Position numbers and translations under genes: made by a program | Notes under the pieces: model-generated | What the model saw: the letters and a program-made list of their open reading frames with translations, nothing else | The model's database searches: none | What the model was told of the DNA's origin: nothing | Assembly: GCA_021818715.1 (NCBI GenBank) | Contig: JAKATN010000015.1 | Span: 1 to 32,376, forward strand | Origin: Thermoplasmata archaeon | Lineage (GTDB): Archaea > Thermoplasmatota > Thermoplasmata > Thermoplasmatales > Thermoplasmataceae | Length of the DNA stretch: 32,376 nt | Direction: 5' to 3' | Shown: positions 6,859 through 15,402 of the stretch, piece after piece | Layout of the letters: each line of letters begins with the position of its first letter | How positions within the stretch are numbered: position 1 is the first letter of the stretch

Positions 6859-9513
6859 GTGACCTCAAAAAAATACGTATATTCTTACAGTGAGGGTGGG
6901 CGGCAATCCGTAGATCTGCTTGGCGGGAAGGGAGCCGGGCTTGCTGAGATGAGCAACATCGGGCTGAATGTGCCGCCAGGTATCACCATCACTACAGAAG
7001 CATGCAGGGACTACCTGAAGAACTCGAAATTCCCCGATGGGATGATGGATCAGACCCTGTCGGGCCTGAAGTCAATAGAGCGCACTACGGGCAAGAAATT
7101 CGGGGACAGGAAAAACCCACTCCTGGTATCTGTCCGATCCGGGGCTCCGGTAAGCATGCCCGGGATGATGGATACAATCCTCAATGTCGGCCTTAACGGG
7201 GAGACGGTGGAAGGCATTGCCTCTCTCACAGGGAACAGGAGATTTGCCCTGGACTCCTACAGGAGGCTCCTGCAGATGTTCGGATCCGTAGTTCTGGGCA
7301 TTCCCAAGGACAGATTCGAGGAAAAGCTTGAGGAGATCAAATCCAGCAACGGGTTCAGGTCCGATCTGGACCTGGGGGTGGAACACCTTTCCCGTCTTAT
7401 CGAGGCATATCACAGGGTCTACAGCGACAGCGGGTTCTCCTTCCCGGAGGATCCGCATGATCAGCTCACAATGGCCATAGAGGCGGTTTTCAGGTCATGG
7501 AATTCAGACAGGGCGAAGGCATACAGGGAAATCAACAGGATTCCCGATCACATGGGAACAGCGGTGAACATTGTTTCCATGATCTTTGGAAACATGGGAA
7601 ACGATTCTGCCACCGGCGTGGCGTTCACGAGGGACGCAAACACGGGGGAGAAAAGGCTCTTTGCGGAGTATCTTCCCAACGCACAGGGAGAGGACGTTGT
7701 GGCCGGGATAAGGACTCCAAAGCACATAGAATCCCTCAGGACGGAAATACCGGATGCCTATGAGGACCTGGTGAAATCGGCCGAGATACTGGAGAACCAT
7801 TACAAGGACATGATGGACATTGAGTTCACGATCGAGAAGGGAAAGTTCTACCTGCTCCAGGTCAGGAAAGGGAAGAGAAGCGCAAGGGCTTCAATCAGGA
7901 TTGCCGTCGATCTTGCAAAGGAGGGGAAGATCAGCAGGAAGGAGGCAGTGATGATGGTGACTCCCGAGACCCTGAGGGCCACCCTGTATCCCATTGTAAA
8001 GCTCACCGGCAATGAGAAGATCGTTGCCGAGGGCCTGGCTGCCTCTCCCGGTGCTGCATCCGGCAGGCTGTGCTTCTCCTCGCAAAGGGCGATAGAGCTT
8101 TCGAAGAAGGAAAAGGCAATAATCCTCATCAGGCCGGAAACCACGGCAGACGATGTGCGTGGTATGTCGGTTTCCGTGGGATTTCTCACCCAGAAGGGGG
8201 GAATGACCTCCCATGCCGCAGTGGTGGCCAGGGCTATGGGAAAGCCTGCAGTCGTTGGCGCAGAGGAGATAAGGGTGGACGTGAACGCCGGCACCGTGTC
8301 AATGAGGGGCGAGGTGCTCCATGAAGGTGACACTGTCACTGTCGACGGCACCACGGGCAGGGTGTATCGCGGTTCAATACCCACAGAGGAGGCATCCATG
8401 CAGGGTGAGGGGGAGGTGCTGCTTTCATGGGCGGACTCCTTCAGGAAGCTTGGAATAAGGGCCAACGCAAACACTCCCGCTGAGGCAATACTTGCAAGGA
8501 AAAATGGCGCAGAGGGCATAGGCCTTGCAAGGACGGAAAGGATGTTCCTGGGGGACGAAAGGATACGCATCATGCGATCCATGATCATGAGCGAATCCAC
8601 GGAGGAAAGGAAGAGATACCTTAACCAGCTCCTGCCAATGCAGGTAAGCGACTTCACGGAATTCTTCAGCACCATGGAGGGTTTTCCCGTGATCATCCGG
8701 CTGCTTGATCCCCCTCTCCATGAATTCCTGCCTGACAAGGAGGAAACGCTGCGGAAACTGTTTAATTTACAGAAGAACCCCGGCGACGGCAGGGAGTTGA
8801 AGGAAACGGAACGCCTTCTTTCGGTGATAAGGAGCCTTGAGGAATTCAATCCCATGCTGGGCTTCAGGGGCTGCCGTCTCGGCATCCTTTACCCAGAGAT
8901 CTATGAGATGCAGGTGCGTGCGATAATCTCTGCGGCAAAGGCGGTGAAGAGGACGGGAAAGTCGATACTCCCCGAAATAATGATCCCTCTAGTGGGGCAT
9001 GAGAATGAGCTCAAACTGCTCAGGGAAAGGCTGGAGAAGGTGATACATGATGAGATGGGCAGTGACCCGGTTGAATACAAATTCGGCACCATGATTGAGA
9101 TCCCGAGGGCGTGCGTCACTGCCGATTCAATCGCCAGGCACTCCGACTTCTTCTCCTTCGGAACGAATGACCTCACCCAGATGACCTTCGGCTACAGCAG
9201 GGACGACGCGGAAGGAAAATTCCTTGCGAAGTACGTCGAGCTGGGCATACTGAAGATGGATCCGTTTGAGACAGTGGACGAGACCGGGGTCGGGGAACTG
9301 ATGAGGATGGCCGTCAGGAAGGGAAAGAAATCCAATCCGGGCATCGAGATAGGGATATGCGGTGAGCAGGGCGGGGATCCCGAAACCATCACGTTCTGCC
9401 ATTCCATTGGCCTGGATTATGTCTCCTCCTCTCCATACAGGATACCAGTGGCGAAGCTTGCGGCGGCACGGGCAGCCATATCTTCCCGGAAAAGGGGGCA
9501 GACTGCCGGATGA
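6859..9513 (+). CDS. ppdK: Pyruvate, phosphate dikinase
   Basis: This 884-residue protein is pyruvate phosphate dikinase, which interconverts pyruvate, ATP and phosphate with phosphoenolpyruvate, AMP and pyrophosphate and lets archaea run glycolysis and gluconeogenesis through PEP. Domains in order: N-terminal ATP-grasp nucleotide-binding domain beginning LLGGKGAGLAEM (about residues 21-32); phosphohistidine swivel domain with GGMTSHAAVVARAMG, catalytic His452; and C-terminal TIM-barrel PEP/pyruvate domain with RTERMFLG, FGTNDLTQMTFG and GICGEQGGDP, catalytic Cys834. Length fits the family (about 870-900). The start is GTG 6859, matching the usual N-terminus (KKYVYSYSEG) and lying 24 bases after a TATA box. 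No regulatory protein gene lies beside it. Confidence 0.97.
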   Translation: MTSKKYVYSYSEGGRQSVDLLGGKGAGLAEMSNIGLNVPPGITITTEACRDYLKNSKFPDGMMDQTLSGLKSIERTTGKKFGDRKNPLLVSVRSGAPVSMPGMMDTILNVGLNGETVEGIASLTGNRRFALDSYRRLLQMFGSVVLGIPKDRFEEKLEEIKSSNGFRSDLDLGVEHLSRLIEAYHRVYSDSGFSFPEDPHDQLTMAIEAVFRSWNSDRAKAYREINRIPDHMGTAVNIVSMIFGNMGNDSATGVAFTRDANTGEKRLFAEYLPNAQGEDVVAGIRTPKHIESLRTEIPDAYEDLVKSAEILENHYKDMMDIEFTIEKGKFYLLQVRKGKRSARASIRIAVDLAKEGKISRKEAVMMVTPETLRATLYPIVKLTGNEKIVAEGLAASPGAASGRLCFSSQRAIELSKKEKAIILIRPETTADDVRGMSVSVGFLTQKGGMTSHAAVVARAMGKPAVVGAEEIRVDVNAGTVSMRGEVLHEGDTVTVDGTTGRVYRGSIPTEEASMQGEGEVLLSWADSFRKLGIRANANTPAEAILARKNGAEGIGLARTERMFLGDERIRIMRSMIMSESTEERKRYLNQLLPMQVSDFTEFFSTMEGFPVIIRLLDPPLHEFLPDKEETLRKLFNLQKNPGDGRELKETERLLSVIRSLEEFNPMLGFRGCRLGILYPEIYEMQVRAIISAAKAVKRTGKSILPEIMIPLVGHENELKLLRERLEKVIHDEMGSDPVEYKFGTMIEIPRACVTADSIARHSDFFSFGTNDLTQMTFGYSRDDAEGKFLAKYVELGILKMDPFETVDETGVGELMRMAVRKGKKSNPGIEIGICGEQGGDPETITFCHSIGLDYVSSSPYRIPVAKLAAARAAISSRKRGQTAG

Positions 9514-9538
9514 TCCTCTCCTCCTGATCGTTAACCGC

Positions 9539-9568
9539 GAAGGCTGAAGGTTTCCGGGTTGAGCCTTC
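9539..9568 (+). terminator. Hairpin after ppdK
   Basis: GAAGGCT (9539-9545) is exactly inverted as AGCCTTC (9562-9568) with a 16-base loop, 26 bases after the ppdK stop. No T run follows, so termination is only one possibility. The rest of 9514-9647 contains a TATA-like cttaataat near 9608-9616 for the next gene. Confidence 0.3.
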
Positions 9569-9647
9569 TCCAGTACGGGACCACCCCTTTGCTGGCTGGG
9601 CTCATGGCTTAATAATGGATTGAGATCGCATCCGGGTTGTAGAAGCC

Positions 9648-10868
9648 TTGGATCTCAGAAAAGCGCTGCTGCTGAACAACGGTGAATTTTGGGCGGTCTC
9701 AGTGGCATCCCTCTTCCGGTCATTTGGCTTCGGGATGGCCTGGCCATTCTTCTCCATCTATTTTTCCACTGTCCTTGGCATAAGCGCTTTCGAGATCGGC
9801 CTCATCTTTACGGCATCAGCGATCATCTCGATATTCGTCAGCATAGGCGGCGGCGTGCTTGGGGACTTCTTCGGCCGCAGGTCGTCCATCGTAGTCGGGT
9901 CTGTATATGGGCTCATCATCTATTTTGCGCTTTCCGGCCTGACCTATACGGAATCACACGCCTTTCTGACCATAATTCTGTTTATCCTCTCTTCGCTGTC
10001 AGGATCGCTGATTTTCCCTGCCTCGTCAGCCCTGATAGCAGACGTTTCCGGTGAGGGTGAAAGGAGGAAGGCTTACAGCCTGTTCAGGGTGGTATCCAAC
10101 ATTGGCTGGGCTGCCGGTCCCCTCACGGGCGCATTCCTCTATGTATACGGAATGTGGGTGCTTCTTGTCTTTCTCGCTGCAACCAGCATTGTACAGCTCA
10201 TTCTCACCCTCATGTACGTGGGGGAGCACAGGACGGTATCGACCGGGAAAATAGGACGGAGGGACGTGGTCGCGTACGATTACCTGCTGATCCTTTTCAG
10301 CATCGGAAGCCTCTTCATGACCATAGTGTCATCGCAGTTCCTCGTTTCTCTGCCCCTATATGCAGTGAATGCCGTGCACATCCAGCCCAACACGACGGGT
10401 TACATATTTGCGGTGAACGGAGCGGTGGTGATATTTGGCCAGGGGCCGTTGACAAGGCTGTTCAGGGGAAGGACCGATCTCGCGATGATGATTACCGGAG
10501 TGGGCTTCTATTCCATAGGTTATTTCCTGGTCGGGTTTTCCACCGGCCTGCTGGACCTGATGCTGGCAATGATAGTCATCACTGTGGGGGAAGACCTGAC
10601 CTCGCCTGCGCTCAGCACGGTCATTTCAGTCATTGCGCCGAAGGGAAAGCTCGCACGGTACATGGCCTTCAACTCGATGATGAACCAGACCGCAAGGGCC
10701 ATCGGACCGTCAATAGGATCAATATTCCTCTCAATCTATGCATATAACGGGATGGAAACGTGGGGGTCGATATCTCTCTTCGGGATAGTCTCAATCGTGA
10801 TGCTGATGTTCTTCAGTGCGTCCCGGGCAAGGAGGATGCCGCAGGCCTCAGATTTGCCCTCAAAATGA
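9648..10868 (+). CDS. Major facilitator superfamily transporter
   Basis: This 406-residue integral membrane protein has about twelve hydrophobic helices and the MFS loop motif between helices 2 and 3 (GGGVLGDFFGRRSSIV, about residues 67-82), with a weaker counterpart in the second half. A short N-terminus (LRKALLLNNGEFWAVSVASL) precedes the first helix. The start is TTG 9648; no ATG or GTG lies nearby in frame, and a TATA-like box sits about 36 bases upstream. The best general match is the drug/metabolite efflux type, but substrate cannot be read from sequence. Its 3' end overlaps the convergent ubiA by nine bases. Confidence 0.85.
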   Translation: MDLRKALLLNNGEFWAVSVASLFRSFGFGMAWPFFSIYFSTVLGISAFEIGLIFTASAIISIFVSIGGGVLGDFFGRRSSIVVGSVYGLIIYFALSGLTYTESHAFLTIILFILSSLSGSLIFPASSALIADVSGEGERRKAYSLFRVVSNIGWAAGPLTGAFLYVYGMWVLLVFLAATSIVQLILTLMYVGEHRTVSTGKIGRRDVVAYDYLLILFSIGSLFMTIVSSQFLVSLPLYAVNAVHIQPNTTGYIFAVNGAVVIFGQGPLTRLFRGRTDLAMMITGVGFYSIGYFLVGFSTGLLDLMLAMIVITVGEDLTSPALSTVISVIAPKGKLARYMAFNSMMNQTARAIGPSIGSIFLSIYAYNGMETWGSISLFGIVSIVMLMFFSASRARRMPQASDLPSK

Positions 10869-11723
10869 CATCACGAGGGCGGCAAGGAATATGATGCCCA
10901 CAAAGGAGTTTGCCCCCAGGAAGGAAAACCTGACGCTCTTCAGGTCGCCCGGCCTGAGAGTGACGTGCTGCAGCACCATGAGCATTCCTATCACCGCAAC
11001 TACCACGTAGTAAAGGTAGTACTGAATGTAGAATGCTATTGCCACGAAGCAGAGGAAGGATATCGCGTGGGTGAGGATTGAGATGTCGTGCCCCTTCTCA
11101 ATGCCGTAGTCGGTCATCACTGTCCTGAGACCGTTCTGCCTGTCGGTCTCTATGTCAGGGATAACGTAGATCATGTCGAATCCCGCAATCCACAGGGATG
11201 CGGCCGCAAGTATAAGGTACGGCAGCGGAGAAGTCGGGAAGGCCGGGATCACGGAGAGGTATCCTGCCATTACGCCAACGCCGATCGTGAAGCCCATGTA
11301 GAAGTGCCTCATTGAGGTGAACCTCTTGAGTATCGGGTCGAGGATGAATGAAAAAAGGACAAGAGGCGATAGTTCAAGGACGAGCGTGTTGATGAAGACC
11401 ACGCATAACTCGAACATTGTGGCGAAAATAATTGAAAGAAGTATGGCGAACCTTACGGAGAATCTGCCAGAAATGAGCTGCCAGTCCTTCTTCCTCGGAT
11501 TCACCTGATCATATTTCCTTCCCTCTATCCTGTTGAGGGTCATTGCTGTGGCCCTGGCGAATATTGCCGCAGCGGTCACCAGCACGAACTTGAAGAGATC
11601 GTAATGGCCCATGGAGGCCACTACCAGCCCGCTCCATACAAACGGGAGATCGAAAATGGTATGCTGCAGCCTTATGAAGTCCGAGATGTCCCTCACGCTG
11701 CTCATAAGCCCAGTTTTTGCCAT
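10860..11723 (-). CDS. ubiA: UbiA-family prenyltransferase
   Basis: A polytopic membrane prenyltransferase of the UbiA family, which transfers an isoprenoid chain to an aromatic acceptor in quinone synthesis. Both Asp/Asn-rich motifs that bind Mg-diphosphate are visible: NRIEGRKYDQVNPR (64-77) and DMIYVIPDIETDRQNG (183-198). About eight or nine hydrophobic helices and 287 residues fit the family. I keep ATG 11723 because a strong GGAGGTGA lies six bases upstream, inside the end of ubiD, giving a 22-base overlap; a second ATG at 11705 forms an ATGA overlap and is the alternative. Pairing with ubiD suggests prenylation followed by decarboxylation in menaquinone or another respiratory quinone pathway. 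Confidence 0.9.
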   Translation of the reverse strand: MAKTGLMSSVRDISDFIRLQHTIFDLPFVWSGLVVASMGHYDLFKFVLVTAAAIFARATAMTLNRIEGRKYDQVNPRKKDWQLISGRFSVRFAILLSIIFATMFELCVVFINTLVLELSPLVLFSFILDPILKRFTSMRHFYMGFTIGVGVMAGYLSVIPAFPTSPLPYLILAAASLWIAGFDMIYVIPDIETDRQNGLRTVMTDYGIEKGHDISILTHAISFLCFVAIAFYIQYYLYYVVVAVIGMLMVLQHVTLRPGDLKSVRFSFLGANSFVGIIFLAALVMSF

Positions 11724-13174
11724 TTTTCGGTCACCTCCTTTGCGATCTGATCGTCCATCTTCAGTACCTCAGGCCATTTACGGTTATAACCCTCCCTGCT
11801 GTCCTTCCTCGTGGCGTCAATGCCCATCTTTGATCCGTAATTGAGAAGCCCAGACGGGTGATCAAGCGTATCAGTGACCGTGCCCGGGATTATTATCACG
11901 TCCCTCTGCGGATCAATCCGGGTGGTCATTGCCCAGATCACCTGCTTCCTGTCGTGTATGTCTATGTCGTCGTCCACCACCACGACAATCTTGGAGAACA
12001 TGAGCTGCCCCATGCCCCAGAGCGCAAACATAACCTTCTTTGCCTGCCCCGGATAACGCTTCCTTATAGAGACCACAACCATGTTGTGGAAGACCGCCTC
12101 CTCCATGGTGTTCAGGTCAACGATTTCGGGCACCTGCGACTGGATCAGGGGGAGGAACATCCTCTCTATGGTCTTCCCTATCACCACGTCCTCATGCCAT
12201 GGCTTCCCCACAATTGTGGTGGGATACACCCTTCCCTTCCTCTCAAATATCTTTCGGATGTGGAAGACCGGGAATTCCTCCTCCAGCGAGTAATATCCGG
12301 TATGATCGCCGAATGGCCCCTCCACCCTCGTCTCCGAAGGATCGATATATCCCTCGAGCACAATCTCAAAATTCTTCGGGTATTCCAGGTCAACGGTCTT
12401 CCCCCTGACTATGTCCAGCCTTTTCTTTGCGATGAGGCCGCTGAAGGAGAACTCGTCTATCATCGAGGGCAGAGGCGCCACTGCCGAAAACATCGTCAGG
12501 GGGTCAGTGCCCAGTACAACAGCAACGTCCATAGTCTTCTTCCCGCCTATCCTGGTCCTGTCATAATGTTCCGCACCGTCTTTATGAATGTGCCAGTGCA
12601 TACCGGTAGTCTCGGAGTCGTAGACCTGCATCCTGTACATGCCGATGTTCTTCTCACCTGTGACAGGGTTCTTGGTGATTACCAGCGGAAGCGTGATGAA
12701 CGGTGCCTTATCCTGGGGCCATGTCCTGGTGATGGGATACCTGTACAGGTCGACCTTCTCCAATTCGTTTACTCCCATCCCCATTGTGGTGGAAAGTTTC
12801 GGCCTTGATCCCCCCGCTTCCCTAAGCATCTCTATTCCCCTGGAAATCATGGATTCTGAAGGATCAGGCAGCCGGAGCAGCGATTTCAGGCGGTTGCCTA
12901 TGTTTGTCGCAGTATCCCCGAGGATGGCCTCCATCTTTTCTTTAGTCGCAAAGATGTTTCCTAGAGCCGGTACCTCCTTGCCCTTGACGTTCTTGAAATA
13001 TATTGCCCTGCCTTTCCCGGCCCTTTCCTCCTCGCTCAGGATCTGCGTAAGTTCCAGATCGGGGTTGACCTGGTCGTTCACTACAATCAGATCATTTTTC
13101 CTGGAAAGGAACTCAACGTATTCGTGAAGGTCCTCAAAGGGCATGCCAGACCAGATTGAATGGTGGATTATCAC
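11702..13174 (-). CDS. ubiD: UbiD-family decarboxylase
   Basis: This 490-residue enzyme belongs to the UbiD family, reversible decarboxylases of aromatic or unsaturated acids that need prenylated FMN made by a UbiX partner; no ubiX is in the window. Signatures include LPDPSESM, the metal/prFMN region with MYRMQVYDSETTGMHWHIHK (about residues 178-197), the catalytic acid block ETRVEGPFGDHTGYYS, and KPWHEDVVIGKTIER. The start may be GTG 13174, about 22 bases after a TATA-like tttatc on this strand, or ATG 13144 (MPFEDLHEYV). The gene is the first of a two-gene operon with ubiA. A 3-octaprenyl-4-hydroxybenzoate-type role in quinone synthesis is the likeliest job. Confidence 0.92.
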   Translation of the reverse strand: MIIHHSIWSGMPFEDLHEYVEFLSRKNDLIVVNDQVNPDLELTQILSEEERAGKGRAIYFKNVKGKEVPALGNIFATKEKMEAILGDTATNIGNRLKSLLRLPDPSESMISRGIEMLREAGGSRPKLSTTMGMGVNELEKVDLYRYPITRTWPQDKAPFITLPLVITKNPVTGEKNIGMYRMQVYDSETTGMHWHIHKDGAEHYDRTRIGGKKTMDVAVVLGTDPLTMFSAVAPLPSMIDEFSFSGLIAKKRLDIVRGKTVDLEYPKNFEIVLEGYIDPSETRVEGPFGDHTGYYSLEEEFPVFHIRKIFERKGRVYPTTIVGKPWHEDVVIGKTIERMFLPLIQSQVPEIVDLNTMEEAVFHNMVVVSIRKRYPGQAKKVMFALWGMGQLMFSKIVVVVDDDIDIHDRKQVIWAMTTRIDPQRDVIIIPGTVTDTLDHPSGLLNYGSKMGIDATRKDSREGYNRKWPEVLKMDDQIAKEVTEKWQKLGL

Positions 13175-13192
13175 CTTTCTGATTCCGTGACA

Positions 13193-13204
13193 GATAAAAT
13201 ATGG
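13193..13204. promoter_or_regulatory. Shared divergent promoter, ubiD / GHMP-like kinase
   Basis: Only 55 bases separate the two divergent start codons. The single AT-rich block GATAAAATATGG lies about 22 bases from the ubiD GTG and about 29 from the kinase ATG, so it probably serves both directions and both messages have little or no leader. Confidence 0.45.
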
Positions 13205-13229
13205 ATACCCAATACCGGTAACGTAAACG

Positions 13230-14207
13230 ATGGAGTCCGGAATAAGGTCCTACTGCCCCTACGGCATTGACATTGCAGGTTCAGGCACAGATGATCCCGG
13301 GTTCTCCCGAACTTTCGGCGGTGCCGCAATCAGTGCCACTATAGACTACGGGGTATACATAGATTATATGGAGACGGCCACTCCCCTGGAGACCCCGGTT
13401 CAGGGATCACGGAATGAGGGATCGATGGGGGATGAGAACGCGGCCCAGGCATCATTGCTGGAGAGGGTCCTGGCCGATCTGGGTATCACCAAGGGCAGGG
13501 CCACCGTGAACGGTGCGTTTCCCATGGCTCCTGCATATTTCAAAAGTGCATCCATCTGCGTTGCAGCAGCAAAGCTTTCAGATTACATTTTCCGCCACGA
13601 CCTGGACGAACTCTCCCTCGTAGCCGGATCTTATGAAGTGGGGAGGAAATTTTTTGATCCCATGGCGACCAGATCGCGTTTCTACTCCGCTGCGATCGGC
13701 GGCATCAAGATCATTGAATCTGGGCCGGGCAACGGGGTCAGGGTGATTGAGGACATGCCCAGGAGGATAGCCGCGGATCTGTCGGAAAGGATGCTGCTGG
13801 CTTTTCCTCCAGTATCTGAAGTGTCTCCGGAACAGCAGGGGAGGAAAATTGCCTGGAATGATGAGATGAAGCGCAATTACCTGCTTGGTGAGAGAAGGGA
13901 CAACGCGGTGACTGCATGGGAATACCTGCGCAAGGGAAGGATTGATGATTTCATGGATCGGATAAACCTGGACTGGCAGAATTCCGTAGATATCTGGGGG
14001 AAGAAGCGGGAGGCGGTGAAGCAGATATATTCCGCCGCTTTCGGGAATGGGGCGATTGCGATGAGCCAGTCCGCATACGGGGTGAACGCACCCATTGTCA
14101 TTTTCACGGAAAGCGGAAGCAAAGACAGGTTAACGCATGCCCTCAAGGGATGCACCCGTTCACTGGCTGAAGTTCATGTGGACTTCGCAGGCGCGAGGCT
14201 GTACTGA
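13230..14207 (+). CDS. GHMP-superfamily kinase-like protein
   Basis: The 325-residue protein has the layout of GHMP small-molecule kinases, closest in feel to the sugar-kinase branch (HddA/LmbP-like). The N-terminal substrate strand is PYGIDIAGSGTDDPGF (about residues 10-25) followed by FGGAAISATIDYGVYIDY. A degenerate GHMP ATP-binding motif appears at GAFPMAPAYFKSASICVAAA (about 95-114), where the usual Gly-rich P-x3-G-L-x-S-S is altered to P-M-A-P-A-Y-F-K-S. The C-terminal domain has GAIAMSQSAYGVNAPIV, resembling motif III (GAxxSGxGxGG) with replacements. The changed phosphate loop makes catalytic activity uncertain. Thermoplasmata use unusual mevalonate kinases, but I see no specific link. 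Start ATG 13230. Confidence 0.6.
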   Translation: MESGIRSYCPYGIDIAGSGTDDPGFSRTFGGAAISATIDYGVYIDYMETATPLETPVQGSRNEGSMGDENAAQASLLERVLADLGITKGRATVNGAFPMAPAYFKSASICVAAAKLSDYIFRHDLDELSLVAGSYEVGRKFFDPMATRSRFYSAAIGGIKIIESGPGNGVRVIEDMPRRIAADLSERMLLAFPPVSEVSPEQQGRKIAWNDEMKRNYLLGERRDNAVTAWEYLRKGRIDDFMDRINLDWQNSVDIWGKKREAVKQIYSAAFGNGAIAMSQSAYGVNAPIVIFTESGSKDRLTHALKGCTRSLAEVHVDFAGARLY

Positions 14208-14235
14208 TCCCGTTCCTGGTATCCTTTTCACTGAT

Positions 14236-15189
14236 CTACTGTGATCGCTGTTTGATCTTTTCCAGTGCCTGTATCCTCCTGGCTGGATGTGGGTGGTTGC
14301 TGAATATGGAGGACAGGATTGAGACCTTTGCAACTTTCCATTCGTTCAGCAGTGTCCTGTAGTCCTTTCTTTCCCCATTGACTGGGTCCGTGATCATCAG
14401 CATGTTGGTGAACGAGGAGTTCGATTGTGATCTCCTTGCCTTCACCCCTGGAGGAGTGTAGGAGACTATCTTTGCAAGCGCAGTCTGGAGCTTCTCCGGG
14501 CCGTTCTGGACAGTGACTGAATTCAAGTCTGCATAGCTCTCCCTGAGCCTGTTGACTCCCAGGATCATGATGTTGAATACGAAACTCACTGCAATCAGTG
14601 CGATGGCTATCAGCATGCTGTAGCCGCTGTTCTGGTTCCTGCCCCCGCCTCCGGAAAAGATAAGGGAATAACCCAGGTAAAAGATGATTGTGGGAATTAT
14701 CCCGATCGCCATAAGCAGCGCAACGTCATGGTGCCTCAGGTGTCCCACCTCATGGGCAATGACCGCCTTCACCTCATCCCTGTCAAGTATCTGTATGAGC
14801 CCGGCAGTCACCGCCAGCCTCCTTCCGGCGAGGATGGATCCGTACGCAAAGGCGTTGGGGAAGGGGACGCCGGCAATGAAAACTTTGGGCATCTCCTGGT
14901 TGTTTGCCGTGCATACCTCCTGGACGGTGTCAAGCAGCCACTGGTACTGGGGGTCAGCACCGGTAACTTCCCTGGTCCTGAAAGCCCTGCCTATCAGGTA
15001 CGGGCCGATCAGGTACTGCACTATATCAAGGATCAGCACAAAGATCAGGATTATTGAGATGAATCCCAGCGAAAGGGATGTTCCGTAGAAATACCTGGCT
15101 ATGGCGAGAACTATCAGGGTGAAAATCGCGGCAATTCCAAGACCCGCAAGAATGCTGGCTAACCTGATCTTTGCGGAGTAGAGACTCAC
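14236..15189 (-). CDS. htpX: HtpX-like membrane zinc metalloprotease (M48)
   Basis: This 317-residue integral membrane protease is of the HtpX/M48 family, which degrades misfolded membrane proteins. Two N-terminal helices (about 8-34 and 39-66) precede the catalytic domain; the zinc site is HEVGH at 146-150 with the third ligand Glu217 in RLRESYADLNS. Two more helices lie between (about 157-180 and 199-219), and a Gly/Asn-rich loop GGGGRNQNSG sits between them. The C-terminal HPHPARRIQALE matches the usual HPP-x-x-R-I end. Start is GTG 15189, with a TATA-like ttatat about 22 bases upstream, suggesting a leaderless message. Confidence 0.93.
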   Translation of the reverse strand: MSLYSAKIRLASILAGLGIAAIFTLIVLAIARYFYGTSLSLGFISIILIFVLILDIVQYLIGPYLIGRAFRTREVTGADPQYQWLLDTVQEVCTANNQEMPKVFIAGVPFPNAFAYGSILAGRRLAVTAGLIQILDRDEVKAVIAHEVGHLRHHDVALLMAIGIIPTIIFYLGYSLIFSGGGGRNQNSGYSMLIAIALIAVSFVFNIMILGVNRLRESYADLNSVTVQNGPEKLQTALAKIVSYTPPGVKARRSQSNSSFTNMLMITDPVNGERKDYRTLLNEWKVAKVSILSSIFSNHPHPARRIQALEKIKQRSQ

Positions 15190-15376
15190 GCCGGTTTATT
15201 GAAATTGGAGATATAACCGTTGATATCCTGCATGATTTCCTTTTTGAAAGGGATCAGGGCAGGGTTATGGAAGCCTGAAGACCGGTACATCCGGAACATG
15301 GGGGATTGCAGCGGCGGATGTCCACCCAGCGGCTGCCTGGAAGATCTCCATTGGGACATGGTACCGGTGACGCAGG

Positions 15377-15383
15377 TTTATAC
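15377..15383 (+). promoter_or_regulatory. TATA box for the RFC large subunit gene
   Basis: TTTATAC is centred about 25 bases before the paired TTG codons at 15403/15406. Its place inside the longer open frame that begins at 15220 argues that the frame's first 61 codons are not translated. The 15190-15402 gap holds otherwise only the htpX promoter. Confidence 0.55.
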
Positions 15384-15402
15384 ATTCGTGCGGTCTTTTG
15401 GG

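Noticed and set aside
7848-8885. Long antisense frame (345 codons) inside ppdK
   Set aside because: It is Ser/Pro-rich low-information sequence produced by codon bias of the certain ppdK gene on the other strand.
11858-12808. Antisense frame of 316 codons inside ubiD
   Set aside because: Full-length overlap with a clear UbiD-family gene; His/Pro-rich translation without family features.
15220-15402. N-terminal extension of rfcL
   Set aside because: Unlike the family, contains the promoter, and the conserved start lies after it.
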